From the NCBI GenBank assembly GCA_029959605.1, contig JASCOC010000019.1, forward strand, positions 1 through 55,977: a stretch of DNA of 55,977 nucleotides, read 5' to 3'. Positions 48,461 to 55,977 of this stretch are shown here, one piece after another. The notes below the pieces were generated by a model that worked only from the letters and a program-made list of their open reading frames with translations, was not told the DNA's origin and did no database searches. Each line of letters opens with the position of its first letter. Position 1 is the stretch's first letter. Origin of the DNA: Lysobacteraceae bacterium PS02340 (GTDB lineage: Bacteria; Pseudomonadota; Gammaproteobacteria; Xanthomonadales; Xanthomonadaceae). Position numbers and translations under genes: made by a program.

Positions 48461-49172
48461 CCGGCGCGGCGCCGAAGTCGACCGCAGCTGCTTCGAGCAC
48501 CGGTGCGGCGAGCAGACGCGTGCGCGCCTCCAGCGCGAGCAGATAATCGGCAAATCCGCCCTGCGCGCGCGCGACGCGCCGTGCGCTGGTGATTACGACG
48601 GGTGTCGCACGCCGGGCGATGTGCGCGCCAGCGCGATGCAGCGCATCGACCATGGCCACATCCTCGTGCGCGGACAGGGGCGGAAATCCGCCGCAGCGCA
48701 GATATATCGCTGCACTGAAGCCCATGTTCGCGCCGTGCACGTGCGGATGGCCGTCGCGCTGTTCTTCGGCAGTGCCGAAATGCATGCGCACGGTGTCGTC
48801 GTAGTCGAGCCAGTCGTCGACGGTGACGATGCCGCAGAACGCATCGGCGGCGCAGGCGAGTTGGCAGGCCAGCCAGTCGCGCGGCACGCGCGAATCGGCG
48901 TCGGTACACGCCACCCAGCGCGCGCCCAGACCGATCACGAACGCCGCGCCGGCCGCGCGGGCGAGGCCGACATTGCCGTCGTGCACGATGACACTGCGCA
49001 CGCCGCACGCGGCGACGATCGCGGCCGTGCGATCACTGCAACGGTCCAGTGCCACGACGATGACCACCTCCTCGCCGCCGAGCGCGTCACTGTCTGCGGC
49101 GATCTGCACCGACGCCAGGCACGCGGCGATGCAGGCCTCTTCGTTGTGCGCGGGAATGACGACGCCGATCAT
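48444..49172 (-). CDS. Family 2 glycosyltransferase
   Basis: A 242-residue GT-A-fold glycosyltransferase without membrane segments. The donor-binding PAHNEE (7-12), the metal site in CTDADSR (DAD, 91-93) and the catalytic-base acidic residue in AHEDVAM are visible. Acceptor and donor are unknown. The stop overlaps the SemiSWEET-like gene, and the start overlaps the methyltransferase stop by four bases. Confidence 0.85.
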   Translation of the reverse strand: MIGVVIPAHNEEACIAACLASVQIAADSDALGGEEVVIVVALDRCSDRTAAIVAACGVRSVIVHDGNVGLARAAGAAFVIGLGARWVACTDADSRVPRDWLACQLACAADAFCGIVTVDDWLDYDDTVRMHFGTAEEQRDGHPHVHGANMGFSAAIYLRCGGFPPLSAHEDVAMVDALHRAGAHIARRATPVVITSARRVARAQGGFADYLLALEARTRLLAAPVLEAAAVDFGAAPDAHAA

Positions 49173-49771
49173 CGCAGGCCCGCCCGTTGCGCCACCGAGG
49201 CGGCGTTCAACGCCCAGCCGTCGAGTCGCACATCGGCGTCGCCATAGCCGAACACGCGTTGCATGCCGAGTTCGCGGCGCAGCAGGCGATGCACGTCGCG
49301 ACCCGACTGCGGTGCCTGCGCAAATGGCGCGAGCCAGTGGCAGGCGACCAGCACGCCATCGCCGCGCAGGCTGGACTTCAGCTGGTACGCCATACGGGTC
49401 AGCGTGTCTGCATCGAGGTAGTAGCCCACCTCGCTGAAGACGATCAGATCGAACAGGCCATCGGGCCAGGTGTCGGGATGCCGCGCCTGGCGCACGTCGA
49501 CGTGCGCGTGCGATTGCGTCCGCTCGGTGGCGAGCGCGACGGCGCGCGCGCTGAGATCGGTGGCGATCAGGCTGTCGCAGCGCGTCGCGAGGTCGGCCGT
49601 GAGTTCACCGTTCGAGCAGCCGATTTCCCAGACGCGACCGAAGTGCTGCGCCGGCAGACTCGCGAGCAGCAGCGCGCGCTTGCGCGCCTCGTACCAGCGT
49701 TCGCGATAGCCGAAGGGATCGTCCTGCGCGTAAATCGCGTCGAAGTATTCGCTGGGCGTCGCGGCGCTCAT
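49169..49771 (-). CDS. NodS-like SAM-dependent methyltransferase
   Basis: A 200-residue class I methyltransferase. SAM motif I is EIGCSNG (49-55); DPFGYRERWYEARKR at the start and FSEVGYYLD in the middle are features I associate with NodS-type N-methyltransferases, which methylate amino sugars in Nod-factor synthesis. The substrate here is unknown. The start ATG 49771 overlaps the PIG-L stop by four bases, and the stop overlaps the GT2 start. Confidence 0.85.
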   Translation of the reverse strand: MSAATPSEYFDAIYAQDDPFGYRERWYEARKRALLLASLPAQHFGRVWEIGCSNGELTADLATRCDSLIATDLSARAVALATERTQSHAHVDVRQARHPDTWPDGLFDLIVFSEVGYYLDADTLTRMAYQLKSSLRGDGVLVACHWLAPFAQAPQSGRDVHRLLRRELGMQRVFGYGDADVRLDGWALNAASVAQRAGLR

Positions 49772-50547
49772 GGCAGCACGACTTCGAAGTCGCGATCGAA
49801 ACGTTCGAGCACATGTGGCGGCAGGATCGGCGCCGGCATGCCGGGCGCATCGTCCTGCAGCTGCGACGCGAAGCACGCGAGCGCCGCGGCCTTGGCGCGG
49901 CGGGCAGCCGCGGTCAGCACGAGACGCTGCGCGCCCGGCAATGGCGATGCCGGCGCATCCGGCGACAGCCAATGCCAGGCCCAGACCGGAAACTGTGCGA
50001 CCTCCGCGCCGCAGTGCGCGGCGGCACGTTCGACCGCGCGCGCCGTGGCTTCGTGATCGGGATGCGCGTCGCCGCGCCAGGTCGTCAGCACGCGGTCGCC
50101 CCGGTGCAGCAGCGGCGCCAGCGCCGAGACGAGCGCTTCCTCGCGTTCGGTCACGCGGCCGTCGCCGATGTCGAGCGTATCGATCGCGTCGGCGTCGACG
50201 CCGAGCAGGGCCAGGGCGCGTTCGAGTTCCCGCCGCCGCACTGCGCGCAGATGCGCCGGCGGCCAAGCAGGTGTGTCGGGATAACAGGCCTCGCCATCGG
50301 TGACCGAAACCACGCGCACCGGCAGGCCGATCGCGCGCGCGGTGGCGATCAATCCGCCACAGCCCAGCGCTTCGTCATCGGGATGCGGCGACACGACGAC
50401 CAGTCGTGCGACACCGTCGAGCCAGTCCTGTGCGCTGATGGAGGGCAATGCAGCCAGCCAGCGCGAGCGCCGCCATGCGGATTCCGCGATGCCTGCACCT
50501 GCGATCCGTGGTGCGTCCTCGACCGCCTCCATGCTCACAGCTGCCAT
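49768..50547 (-). CDS. PIG-L family N-acetyl-sugar deacetylase
   Basis: A 259-residue LmbE/PIG-L deacetylase. Zinc ligands are in SPHPDDEALGCGG (HPDDE, 55-59) and HPDHEAT (162-168). Relatives remove the acetyl group from N-acetylglucosamine in GPI, mycothiol or antibiotic synthesis; NodB plays the equivalent chemical role with a different fold. The N-terminal 45 residues are an extension of low conservation. The start ATG 50547 is 13 bp inside the acyl-CoA dehydrogenase-like gene, so the two are translationally coupled. Confidence 0.9.
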   Translation of the reverse strand: MAAVSMEAVEDAPRIAGAGIAESAWRRSRWLAALPSISAQDWLDGVARLVVVSPHPDDEALGCGGLIATARAIGLPVRVVSVTDGEACYPDTPAWPPAHLRAVRRRELERALALLGVDADAIDTLDIGDGRVTEREEALVSALAPLLHRGDRVLTTWRGDAHPDHEATARAVERAAAHCGAEVAQFPVWAWHWLSPDAPASPLPGAQRLVLTAAARRAKAAALACFASQLQDDAPGMPAPILPPHVLERFDRDFEVVLP

Positions 50548-51536
50548 GTGACATCCCGCGCCTGCGCGGCGGCGCCGAGTTCCGCCCAGTCGCGCTCGGC
50601 ATGACTCTGGCGCAGGAAGGTCGTCAGGTCCGCGCAGCGCAGCGCATGCGCGCCGTCTTCGCACAGCGGGCCGGGACCCAGCGCGCGTCCCACGCGGTCG
50701 ATGACCTCGGTCGCCGCACGTTCCACCACGCTGCGCACGCGGGTGATCGCGGTGGCGTGCGGTGCATCGGGATCGTGATCGATGGCGGCCGCGGTTTCGC
50801 GCAGCAGACTGGCGGCTGCGGACAGCGCCATGTCGATCGCGCCGAGGTGGGCCATCGCGTGCGGATTGTGCGCAGCGCGCGGATGGCGACGCAGCGTCTC
50901 GGCGATCGCGGTCGCGGCACCGAACCAGCACGCGGCTATGCCGCCACCGCCATGCCAGAAACCGGGCCGCGCCAGATAGTCGCCTGCCGCGCCGATCTGC
51001 ACCGCGGCGACGTCGCGGAACTGCAGGCGTCCGCTTTCGACGCGCGACATGCCGACCGCCTGCCAGTGTCCTGGCAGCACGTCGACCCCCGGCGCACCGC
51101 GCATCACCTGCACCAGCACGCGCGCCTCGCCGATGTGCGCGGTGACCAGCGCCGCATCGACCAGATCCGCGCCGGAGCACCACGCCTTGACGCCGTTCAA
51201 GGTGCCGATCCCGTCCACGCCCGGGGTGAATTCGAGACGCGCGTCCGGTGGCTCGGCAGCCCAGACCGCATGCAGCAGCGCGCCGTCGAGCGCGCGTTCC
51301 GGCGCGCCGAGTTCGCTGAGAATCGCCAGCGCGTCGTAATGCGCTTCGAGCACCTTGATGCCGCAGACGTCTTCGGCGGCGATGTCCGACAGCTGGCGCC
51401 AGCGCGTCAACGTGTCGCCATGGCCGGGCAGCGGCAGCGTGGAATGACGCGCCATCGCGTCGCGGACGAATGCGGGCAGTGCAGGCGCGCACGCAGTCGA
51501 CGCCGCGCTCGGCGGCGGTGGAGAGGCAGGAGACAC
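50535..51536 (-). CDS. Acyl-CoA dehydrogenase-like protein
   Basis: A flavoprotein of the acyl-CoA dehydrogenase superfamily, shorter (333 residues with the start chosen) than canonical enzymes of about 380. The middle (EFTPGVDGIGTLNGVKAWCSGADLVDAALV) is the beta domain that covers the flavin; the C-terminal half is helical and ends ALGPGPLCEDGAHALRCADLTTFLRQSH. The usual N-terminal helical domain is only partly present. The start is uncertain: GTG 51536 is used, though the frame is open to 51641. It probably desaturates or otherwise modifies an acyl group needed by the linked genes; that is inference. Confidence 0.75.
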   Translation of the reverse strand: MSPASPPPPSAASTACAPALPAFVRDAMARHSTLPLPGHGDTLTRWRQLSDIAAEDVCGIKVLEAHYDALAILSELGAPERALDGALLHAVWAAEPPDARLEFTPGVDGIGTLNGVKAWCSGADLVDAALVTAHIGEARVLVQVMRGAPGVDVLPGHWQAVGMSRVESGRLQFRDVAAVQIGAAGDYLARPGFWHGGGGIAACWFGAATAIAETLRRHPRAAHNPHAMAHLGAIDMALSAAASLLRETAAAIDHDPDAPHATAITRVRSVVERAATEVIDRVGRALGPGPLCEDGAHALRCADLTTFLRQSHAERDWAELGAAAQARDVTWQL

Positions 51537-51691
51537 GGAAGATCCAGAAGAGGTCTTGCCGCCACGGTGCGCCGGCCGAGGTGACAGCCGCGCGAGTCGG
51601 TCGCGTTCATGGCGTCGTGCGCGCAATGTGCGCGAACGCACACAGCGCGCGTCACCTACCGCGGGTGTCCGCGCGATCGCGAGCCGTCAGC

Positions 51692-53026
51692 TCAGCGCTG
51701 GACGCGTACGCCGCGCAAGGTCGGCGCGCCGTCGACGACATCGGTCCACACGACGTAGGCCTGTCCACCGACCGCCTGCAGCTGCGGGAAGCCGGTGCCG
51801 CGACCGCGGCCCTGCGGACGCGCGACTTCGATGCGCTCGTACTCGGTCGCCAGATCCGGGCTGCGGCGCGACAGCCACAACGACTGCGCCCCAACGGCGT
51901 CCTCGCGCAGCCACAGTGCCCACGCCTGCTGGCCGTCGAGTGCGACGGCAACGCGGCCCTGCACCGCCGCATCGCTGTCGAGCACGACCGGCGCCGCGAA
52001 CGTCGTGCCGGCATCGTCGCTGCGCGCGATCTGCACCTGCGGTGTGCCGGTCTGCGCGCTGTACCAGCCCACGACCACGCCGGTGTCCACCGCTGCCACG
52101 TCCGGGCCGTTGACCGGACAGGCCGGCATCACCCAGTTGTCGGCGTGCACGGCCGTCGGCGTCGTCCAGGCGTCGCCCTCGCGACGCGTGACCATGATGT
52201 CGCGCACTTCGCCGTCGCTGCGTCCGCGATAGACCAGCAGCGGTCCCTGCGCGGTGACCGCCGCGGCGGTCTGGCAGCAGTCGCAGACGCTGGCGTCGAT
52301 TTCCACCTCGCCGGTCTTGCGCAGCGCCGCGTCGAAGTTCGCGGCGCGCAGCGTCATCGGCCGGCCCTCGCCGGGCGAGGCATGCCCTTCCGGCGAGTCG
52401 CGGCCCTCGTGGCTCGCGCCGACGGTGTTGCGACCATCGAGCCAGGCGATGCCGATGCCGTCGCCCTGCGGCCACATCGACACGAAGCCGTGTTCGGTCT
52501 GGGTGCCGTCGTCGTGCGGCACGGTGTAGGCGCCCCAGTTCGCGCCGCCGTCGCGCGAACGCACCAGCGCGATGTCGTAGGCATACGGCGCCTCGCCGTT
52601 CTTCTGCAGCCAGTGCGCCCACAGCGCGCCATCGGCGGTGGCCTGCACGTGCGGCGTGTCGGCCCAGTTGACGAACATGCGGTTGCCGATCGCGATCGTC
52701 GTCGGCGCATTGCGCCAGCGCTGCTGCGCGGGATCGAAGCGCGAGAACTGGAACACGTGGCGGCGGCCTTCGCGCGAATTCACCCAGCTCAGCATCAGCA
52801 CGCCGTCGGGTCCGGCGACGAGATCGGGCGACGCGGACCCGGCGCCGGTCTCCGGCAAGGCCCAGTCGACGACCTCGCTGGGCGCGGTGACATCGGTGGT
52901 CGCCGTGCGCGCGGTCGCCTGCTCGGGCGCATCGCTGCCACAGGCCGCGAGCAGCAGCGAAGCGGTCAGCGCAGCGAGCGTGGTGCGCAGGGTCGAGGGG
53001 CGTGCGGGGCGATCGAAAGCAGACAT
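51692..53026 (-). CDS. Lipoprotein with sialidase-like beta-propeller and CDCC motif
   Basis: A 444-residue lipoprotein (LLLAAC, acylated Cys29) whose mature part repeats the BNR/Asp-box-like pattern of sialidase propellers: RSRDGGANWGAY and RSDDAGTTF are the clearest. Classical sialidase catalytic residues are not evident, so it may be a binding or scaffold propeller. A striking CDCCQT (residues 248-253) sits in the middle; it could hold a metal or a disulfide pair. Function unknown. The gene is divergent from a DUF2007 gene. Confidence 0.75.
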   Translation of the reverse strand: MSAFDRPARPSTLRTTLAALTASLLLAACGSDAPEQATARTATTDVTAPSEVVDWALPETGAGSASPDLVAGPDGVLMLSWVNSREGRRHVFQFSRFDPAQQRWRNAPTTIAIGNRMFVNWADTPHVQATADGALWAHWLQKNGEAPYAYDIALVRSRDGGANWGAYTVPHDDGTQTEHGFVSMWPQGDGIGIAWLDGRNTVGASHEGRDSPEGHASPGEGRPMTLRAANFDAALRKTGEVEIDASVCDCCQTAAAVTAQGPLLVYRGRSDGEVRDIMVTRREGDAWTTPTAVHADNWVMPACPVNGPDVAAVDTGVVVGWYSAQTGTPQVQIARSDDAGTTFAAPVVLDSDAAVQGRVAVALDGQQAWALWLREDAVGAQSLWLSRRSPDLATEYERIEVARPQGRGRGTGFPQLQAVGGQAYVVWTDVVDGAPTLRGVRVQR

Positions 53027-53106
53027 GCACCAGGCTCCACGTGAGCGTCGGATTCAGTGCGCAAGGGTACCCTCCCACGCATGTACGCGCGTCCACACAC
53101 CCGCCC

Positions 53107-53460
53107 ATGAGCGTCATCGTCGCCCGCTACGCGGACCCGATCGAGGCGCAGATCGCCTGCGGTCTGCTGCAGGCCGAGGGCATCGACGTGCATCTGGGCG
53201 ACGCGAACATGGCGCTGGCGAACTGGGAATGGCGGCTGGCGATCGGCGGCGTGAAGCTGCACGTGCGCGACGACCAGTTCGAACAGGCGCAGGACCTCAT
53301 CCGGCGCCTTGACGCCGGCGAATTCCAGCTCGGCGCCGAAGACGATCCCGAAGCGGACGCACCGCTGCCGGTCACGCGCGAGAGCGGTTCCAGTCGCCTG
53401 GCGTGGATCGCGCTGATGCTGTTCCAGATTCCGTTGCCCTGGCGCCGTCGCCGCGACTGA
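53107..53460 (+). CDS. DUF2007-family protein with C-terminal hydrophobic tail
   Basis: A 117-residue protein. The N-terminal 70 residues ([52 protein letters not shown]) match DUF2007, a PII-like fold of unknown role sometimes called putative signal-transducing. A short acidic linker is followed by a hydrophobic [17 protein letters not shown] that could anchor it in the membrane. The start ATG 53107 follows a GC-rich leader without an obvious ribosome binding site. tex begins 102 bp later. Confidence 0.85.
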   Translation: MSVIVARYADPIEAQIACGLLQAEGIDVHLGDANMALANWEWRLAIGGVKLHVRDDQFEQAQDLIRRLDAGEFQLGAEDDPEADAPLPVTRESGSSRLAWIALMLFQIPLPWRRRRD

Positions 53461-53561
53461 GTCGCACGCTGACTGGACCCGCTTGTCAACGGGTACCGCC
53501 GACAGGACCGGGTTGCCACAATCGCCGCGCGGCGCTGCTGCCGCGACCCGATGTGGAACCG

Positions 53562-55910
53562 ATGTCCAAGCCTGATGCCGCCCTCGCCCGTCGAATCGCC
53601 GACACCATCGCCGCCGAGATCGGCGCCCAGCCCGCGCAGGCGATCGCCGCGATCGCGCTGCTCGACGAAGGCGCAACCGTGCCGTTCATCGCGCGCTACC
53701 GCAAGGAAGTCACCGGCGGACTGGACGACACCCAGCTGCGCGATCTCGAAGTGCGCCTGTCCTACCTGCGCGAACTCGAAGACCGCCGCGCGGCGATCCT
53801 CTCCAGCATCGACGAACAGGGCAAGTTGACGCCGGAACTGCGCGCCGACATCGAAGCCGCCGACAGCAAGGCGCGCCTCGAAGATCTGTATCTCCCCTAC
53901 AAGCAGAAGCGCCGCACGCGCGCGCAGATCGCCCGCGAGGCTGGACTGGAGCCGCTGGCCGACGGCCTGCTGGCCGATCCCACATTGGTGCCCGAGACCT
54001 TCGCTGCCGGCTTCGTCGATGCCGACAAGGGCGTCGCCGATGCCAAGGCCGCGCTCGAAGGCGCACGCGCGATCCTGATGGAGCGCTGGGGCGAGGACGC
54101 GACGCTGCTCGGCGAGCTGCGCACCTGGCTCGAAGCCAACGGCGTGATCCGCGCCAGGGTCAGCCCCGGCAAGGAAAGCGCGGGCGAGAAGTTCCGCGAT
54201 TACTTCGACCACGCCGAAGCGCTGGCGAAGATTCCCTCGCACCGCCTGCTCGCGCTGTTCCGCGGCCGGCGTGAAGAGTTCCTGACCCTCGAACTCGAAC
54301 CCGGTAACGATCCCGAGCAGGGCAACGCCTACGCCGAAGGCCGTATCGCGCGCCACGCCGGCATCGCCGCGCAGTCGCGCGCCGCCGATGCCTGGCTGCT
54401 CAATGCCTGCCGCCTCGCATGGCGCGCGAAGATTCATCTGCATCTGATGATCGATCTGTTCGGCAAGGCGCGCGAGAAGGCCGAAGCCGAGGCGATCAAC
54501 GTGTTCGGCGACAACCTGAAAGATCTGCTGCTGGCTGCGCCTGCCGGCCCGAAGACCGTGCTCGGTCTTGATCCGGGCATCCGAACAGGCTGCAAGATCG
54601 CGGTGGTCGATGCGACCGGCAAGCTGGTCGCAACCGACACGATCTATCCGCACGAACCGCGCAAGCAGTGGGACCAGTCGGTGCACACGCTGCGCAAGCT
54701 GTGCGCCGAACATGGCGTGCAGCTGATCGCGATCGGCAACGGCACGGCCTCGCGCGAGACCGATCGTCTCGCCGCCGAGGTCATCAAGCTCGCGCCGGAG
54801 CTCAAGCTGCAGAAGATCGTGGTCAGCGAAGCCGGCGCGTCGGTGTATTCGGCGTCGGAAACCGCGGCCAAGGAATTTCCGAACCTCGACGTGTCGATCC
54901 GCGGCGCGGTGTCGATCGCGCGGCGCCTGCAGGATCCGCTGGCGGAACTGGTCAAGATCGAACCGAAAGCGATCGGCGTCGGCCAGTACCAGCACGATGT
55001 CGACCAGTACCGTCTGGCGCGTGCATTGGATGCGCGGGTCGAGGACTGCGTCAACGCGGTCGGCGTGCACGTCAACACCGCGTCCGGCGCCCTGCTCGCG
55101 CGCGTCGCCGGCCTGTCGAGCGGCGTCGCCGAGAACATCGTCCTGCATCGCGATGCGAACGGACCGTTCAAGCGCCGCAAGGATCTGTTGAAGGTGCCGC
55201 GCCTGGGCGAGAAGACCTTCGAGCAGTGCGCGGGCTTCCTGCGCATCGCCGACGGCGACGAGCCGCTGGATGCCTCGTCCGTGCACCCGGAAGCTTATCC
55301 GGTCGTCGAGCGCATCGCCGGCAGCAGCGGCCGCGACGTGAAGCAGATCATCGGCGATGGCGCGTTCGTGCGCGGACTCAAGGCCGAACAGTTCACCGAC
55401 GAGAAGTTCGGTGTGCCGACGGTGCGCGACATCCTGAAGGAACTCGAGAAGCCGGGCCGCGATCCGCGCCCGGAGTTCAAGGCCGCGGTGTTCGCCGAGG
55501 GTGTCGAGGACATCAAGGATCTGCAGGTCGGCATGATCCTCGAAGGCGTGGTCAGCAATGTCGCCGCGTTCGGCGCGTTCGTCGACATCGGCGTGCACCA
55601 GGACGGCCTCGTGCACATCTCGGCGCTGTCGGACACCTTCGTCAAGGACCCGCGCGACGTGGTCAAGGCCGGCGACATCGTCAAGGTGAAGGTGCTGGAG
55701 GTCGATGTGCTGCGCAAGCGCATCGCGCTGACGCGTCGACTCGATGATGTGCCCGGCGAGAAGCCGGCGCGTGAGTCGCGCGAAGATCGCACTGCATCGC
55801 GCGGTCCCGGCGGTCCGCGTGGCGGACGCCCTGCAGGCAAGCCGCAGACCGCGGCCGCACCGGGCAACAACGCACTGGCCGACGCGTTCGCCCGCGCACG
55901 CGGGCGCTGA
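53562..55910 (+). CDS. tex: Transcription accessory protein Tex (S1 RNA-binding)
   Basis: A conserved 782-residue RNA-binding protein linked to transcription and toxin expression. Domains in order: N-terminal helical region (1-190, with [15 protein letters not shown]), the YqgF-like RNase H fold (about 325-450, [18 protein letters not shown]), helix-hairpin-helix units (about 480-620, [24 protein letters not shown] and [10 protein letters not shown]) and a C-terminal S1 domain (about 640-720, [26 protein letters not shown]). A Gly/Arg/Pro-rich tail ends the protein. The start ATG 53562 fixes the usual MSKPDA beginning. Complete gene. Confidence 0.97.
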   Translation: MSKPDAALARRIADTIAAEIGAQPAQAIAAIALLDEGATVPFIARYRKEVTGGLDDTQLRDLEVRLSYLRELEDRRAAILSSIDEQGKLTPELRADIEAADSKARLEDLYLPYKQKRRTRAQIAREAGLEPLADGLLADPTLVPETFAAGFVDADKGVADAKAALEGARAILMERWGEDATLLGELRTWLEANGVIRARVSPGKESAGEKFRDYFDHAEALAKIPSHRLLALFRGRREEFLTLELEPGNDPEQGNAYAEGRIARHAGIAAQSRAADAWLLNACRLAWRAKIHLHLMIDLFGKAREKAEAEAINVFGDNLKDLLLAAPAGPKTVLGLDPGIRTGCKIAVVDATGKLVATDTIYPHEPRKQWDQSVHTLRKLCAEHGVQLIAIGNGTASRETDRLAAEVIKLAPELKLQKIVVSEAGASVYSASETAAKEFPNLDVSIRGAVSIARRLQDPLAELVKIEPKAIGVGQYQHDVDQYRLARALDARVEDCVNAVGVHVNTASGALLARVAGLSSGVAENIVLHRDANGPFKRRKDLLKVPRLGEKTFEQCAGFLRIADGDEPLDASSVHPEAYPVVERIAGSSGRDVKQIIGDGAFVRGLKAEQFTDEKFGVPTVRDILKELEKPGRDPRPEFKAAVFAEGVEDIKDLQVGMILEGVVSNVAAFGAFVDIGVHQDGLVHISALSDTFVKDPRDVVKAGDIVKVKVLEVDVLRKRIALTRRLDDVPGEKPARESREDRTASRGPGGPRGGRPAGKPQTAAAPGNNALADAFARARGR

Positions 55911-55948
55911 TTCGGCACGCGGCGTCCCGGCCAGGGCCACGCCCCGGC

Positions 55949-55962
55949 CCCCCGCGCGGGGG
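55949..55962 (+). terminator. GC hairpin after tex
   Basis: CCCCCGCGCGGGGG, 38 bp after the tex stop. No T-run, so only a possible terminator; it lies near the window edge. Confidence 0.35.
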
Positions 55963-55977
55963 CTTCGCCGGTGCGAA

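Overview
The window is high-GC chromosomal DNA with strong G/C third-codon bias. It most resembles a member of the Xanthomonadales (Lysobacter/Luteimonas-like). Reasons: alpha2beta2 glycyl-tRNA synthetase genes, rdgC, ttcA, a full tatABC operon, tamA-tamB, a large STN-type TonB-dependent receptor with FecI/FecR, and several families of dispersed intergenic repeats. This assignment rests on gene content and style, not on a database search. I saw no tRNA, rRNA, CRISPR array or transposase gene.

Layout. 1-2.2 kb: a dispersed repeat, then an apparently isolated type III export switch gene (SctU/FlhB family) with its own terminator. 2.2-6.7 kb: a hypothetical gene, a lipoprotein and plsB. 6.7-8.9 kb: a patch of small, poorly known genes with less biased codons. 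9-22.2 kb: mostly housekeeping genes (ABC-F ATPase, NAD-binding protein, ttcA, rdgC, YgjP-like metallopeptidase, hemH with an alpha/beta hydrolase, SYLF protein, tatABC, two membrane proteins). 22.3-23.3 kb: a gene-free composite inverted repeat. 23.3-35.1 kb: a glutamine amidotransferase-like protein, a GspE/PilB-like ATPase, glyQ-glyS and tamA-tamB. 35.4-42.7 kb: a secreted cyanophycinase/isoaspartyl-peptidase fusion, divergent from fecI-fecR and an STN TonB-dependent receptor. 42.9-47.7 kb: UvrA2-like ATPase divergent from a large-subunit catalase. 47.8-51.5 kb: a tightly overlapping five-gene operon (acyl-CoA dehydrogenase-like, PIG-L deacetylase, NodS-like methyltransferase, GT2, SemiSWEET-like). 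51.7-55.9 kb: a sialidase-fold lipoprotein, a DUF2007 protein and tex.

Two loci look like self-contained systems. In the first, an exported enzyme carries both steps of cyanophycin (multi-L-Arg-poly-Asp) breakdown on one chain. It shares a 119-bp divergent intergenic region with a sigma/anti-sigma pair that precedes a signal-transducing outer-membrane receptor. This suggests sensing, digestion and uptake of an aspartyl polymer or isoaspartyl peptides. In the second, deacetylase, N-methyltransferase-like and glycosyltransferase genes (chemistry reminiscent of NodB, NodS and NodC) are fused by overlapping reading frames with an acyl-CoA dehydrogenase-like gene and a small sugar-transporter-like gene, suggesting a modified glycolipid or amino-sugar product. 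Both are inferences from domain content and gene order.

The repeats are unusually rich. There are three copies of a long element with hairpins whose two strands co-vary between copies, an 8-copy hexanucleotide array, three REP-like inverted pairs, and a family of CCTCACCC-type repeats between genes.
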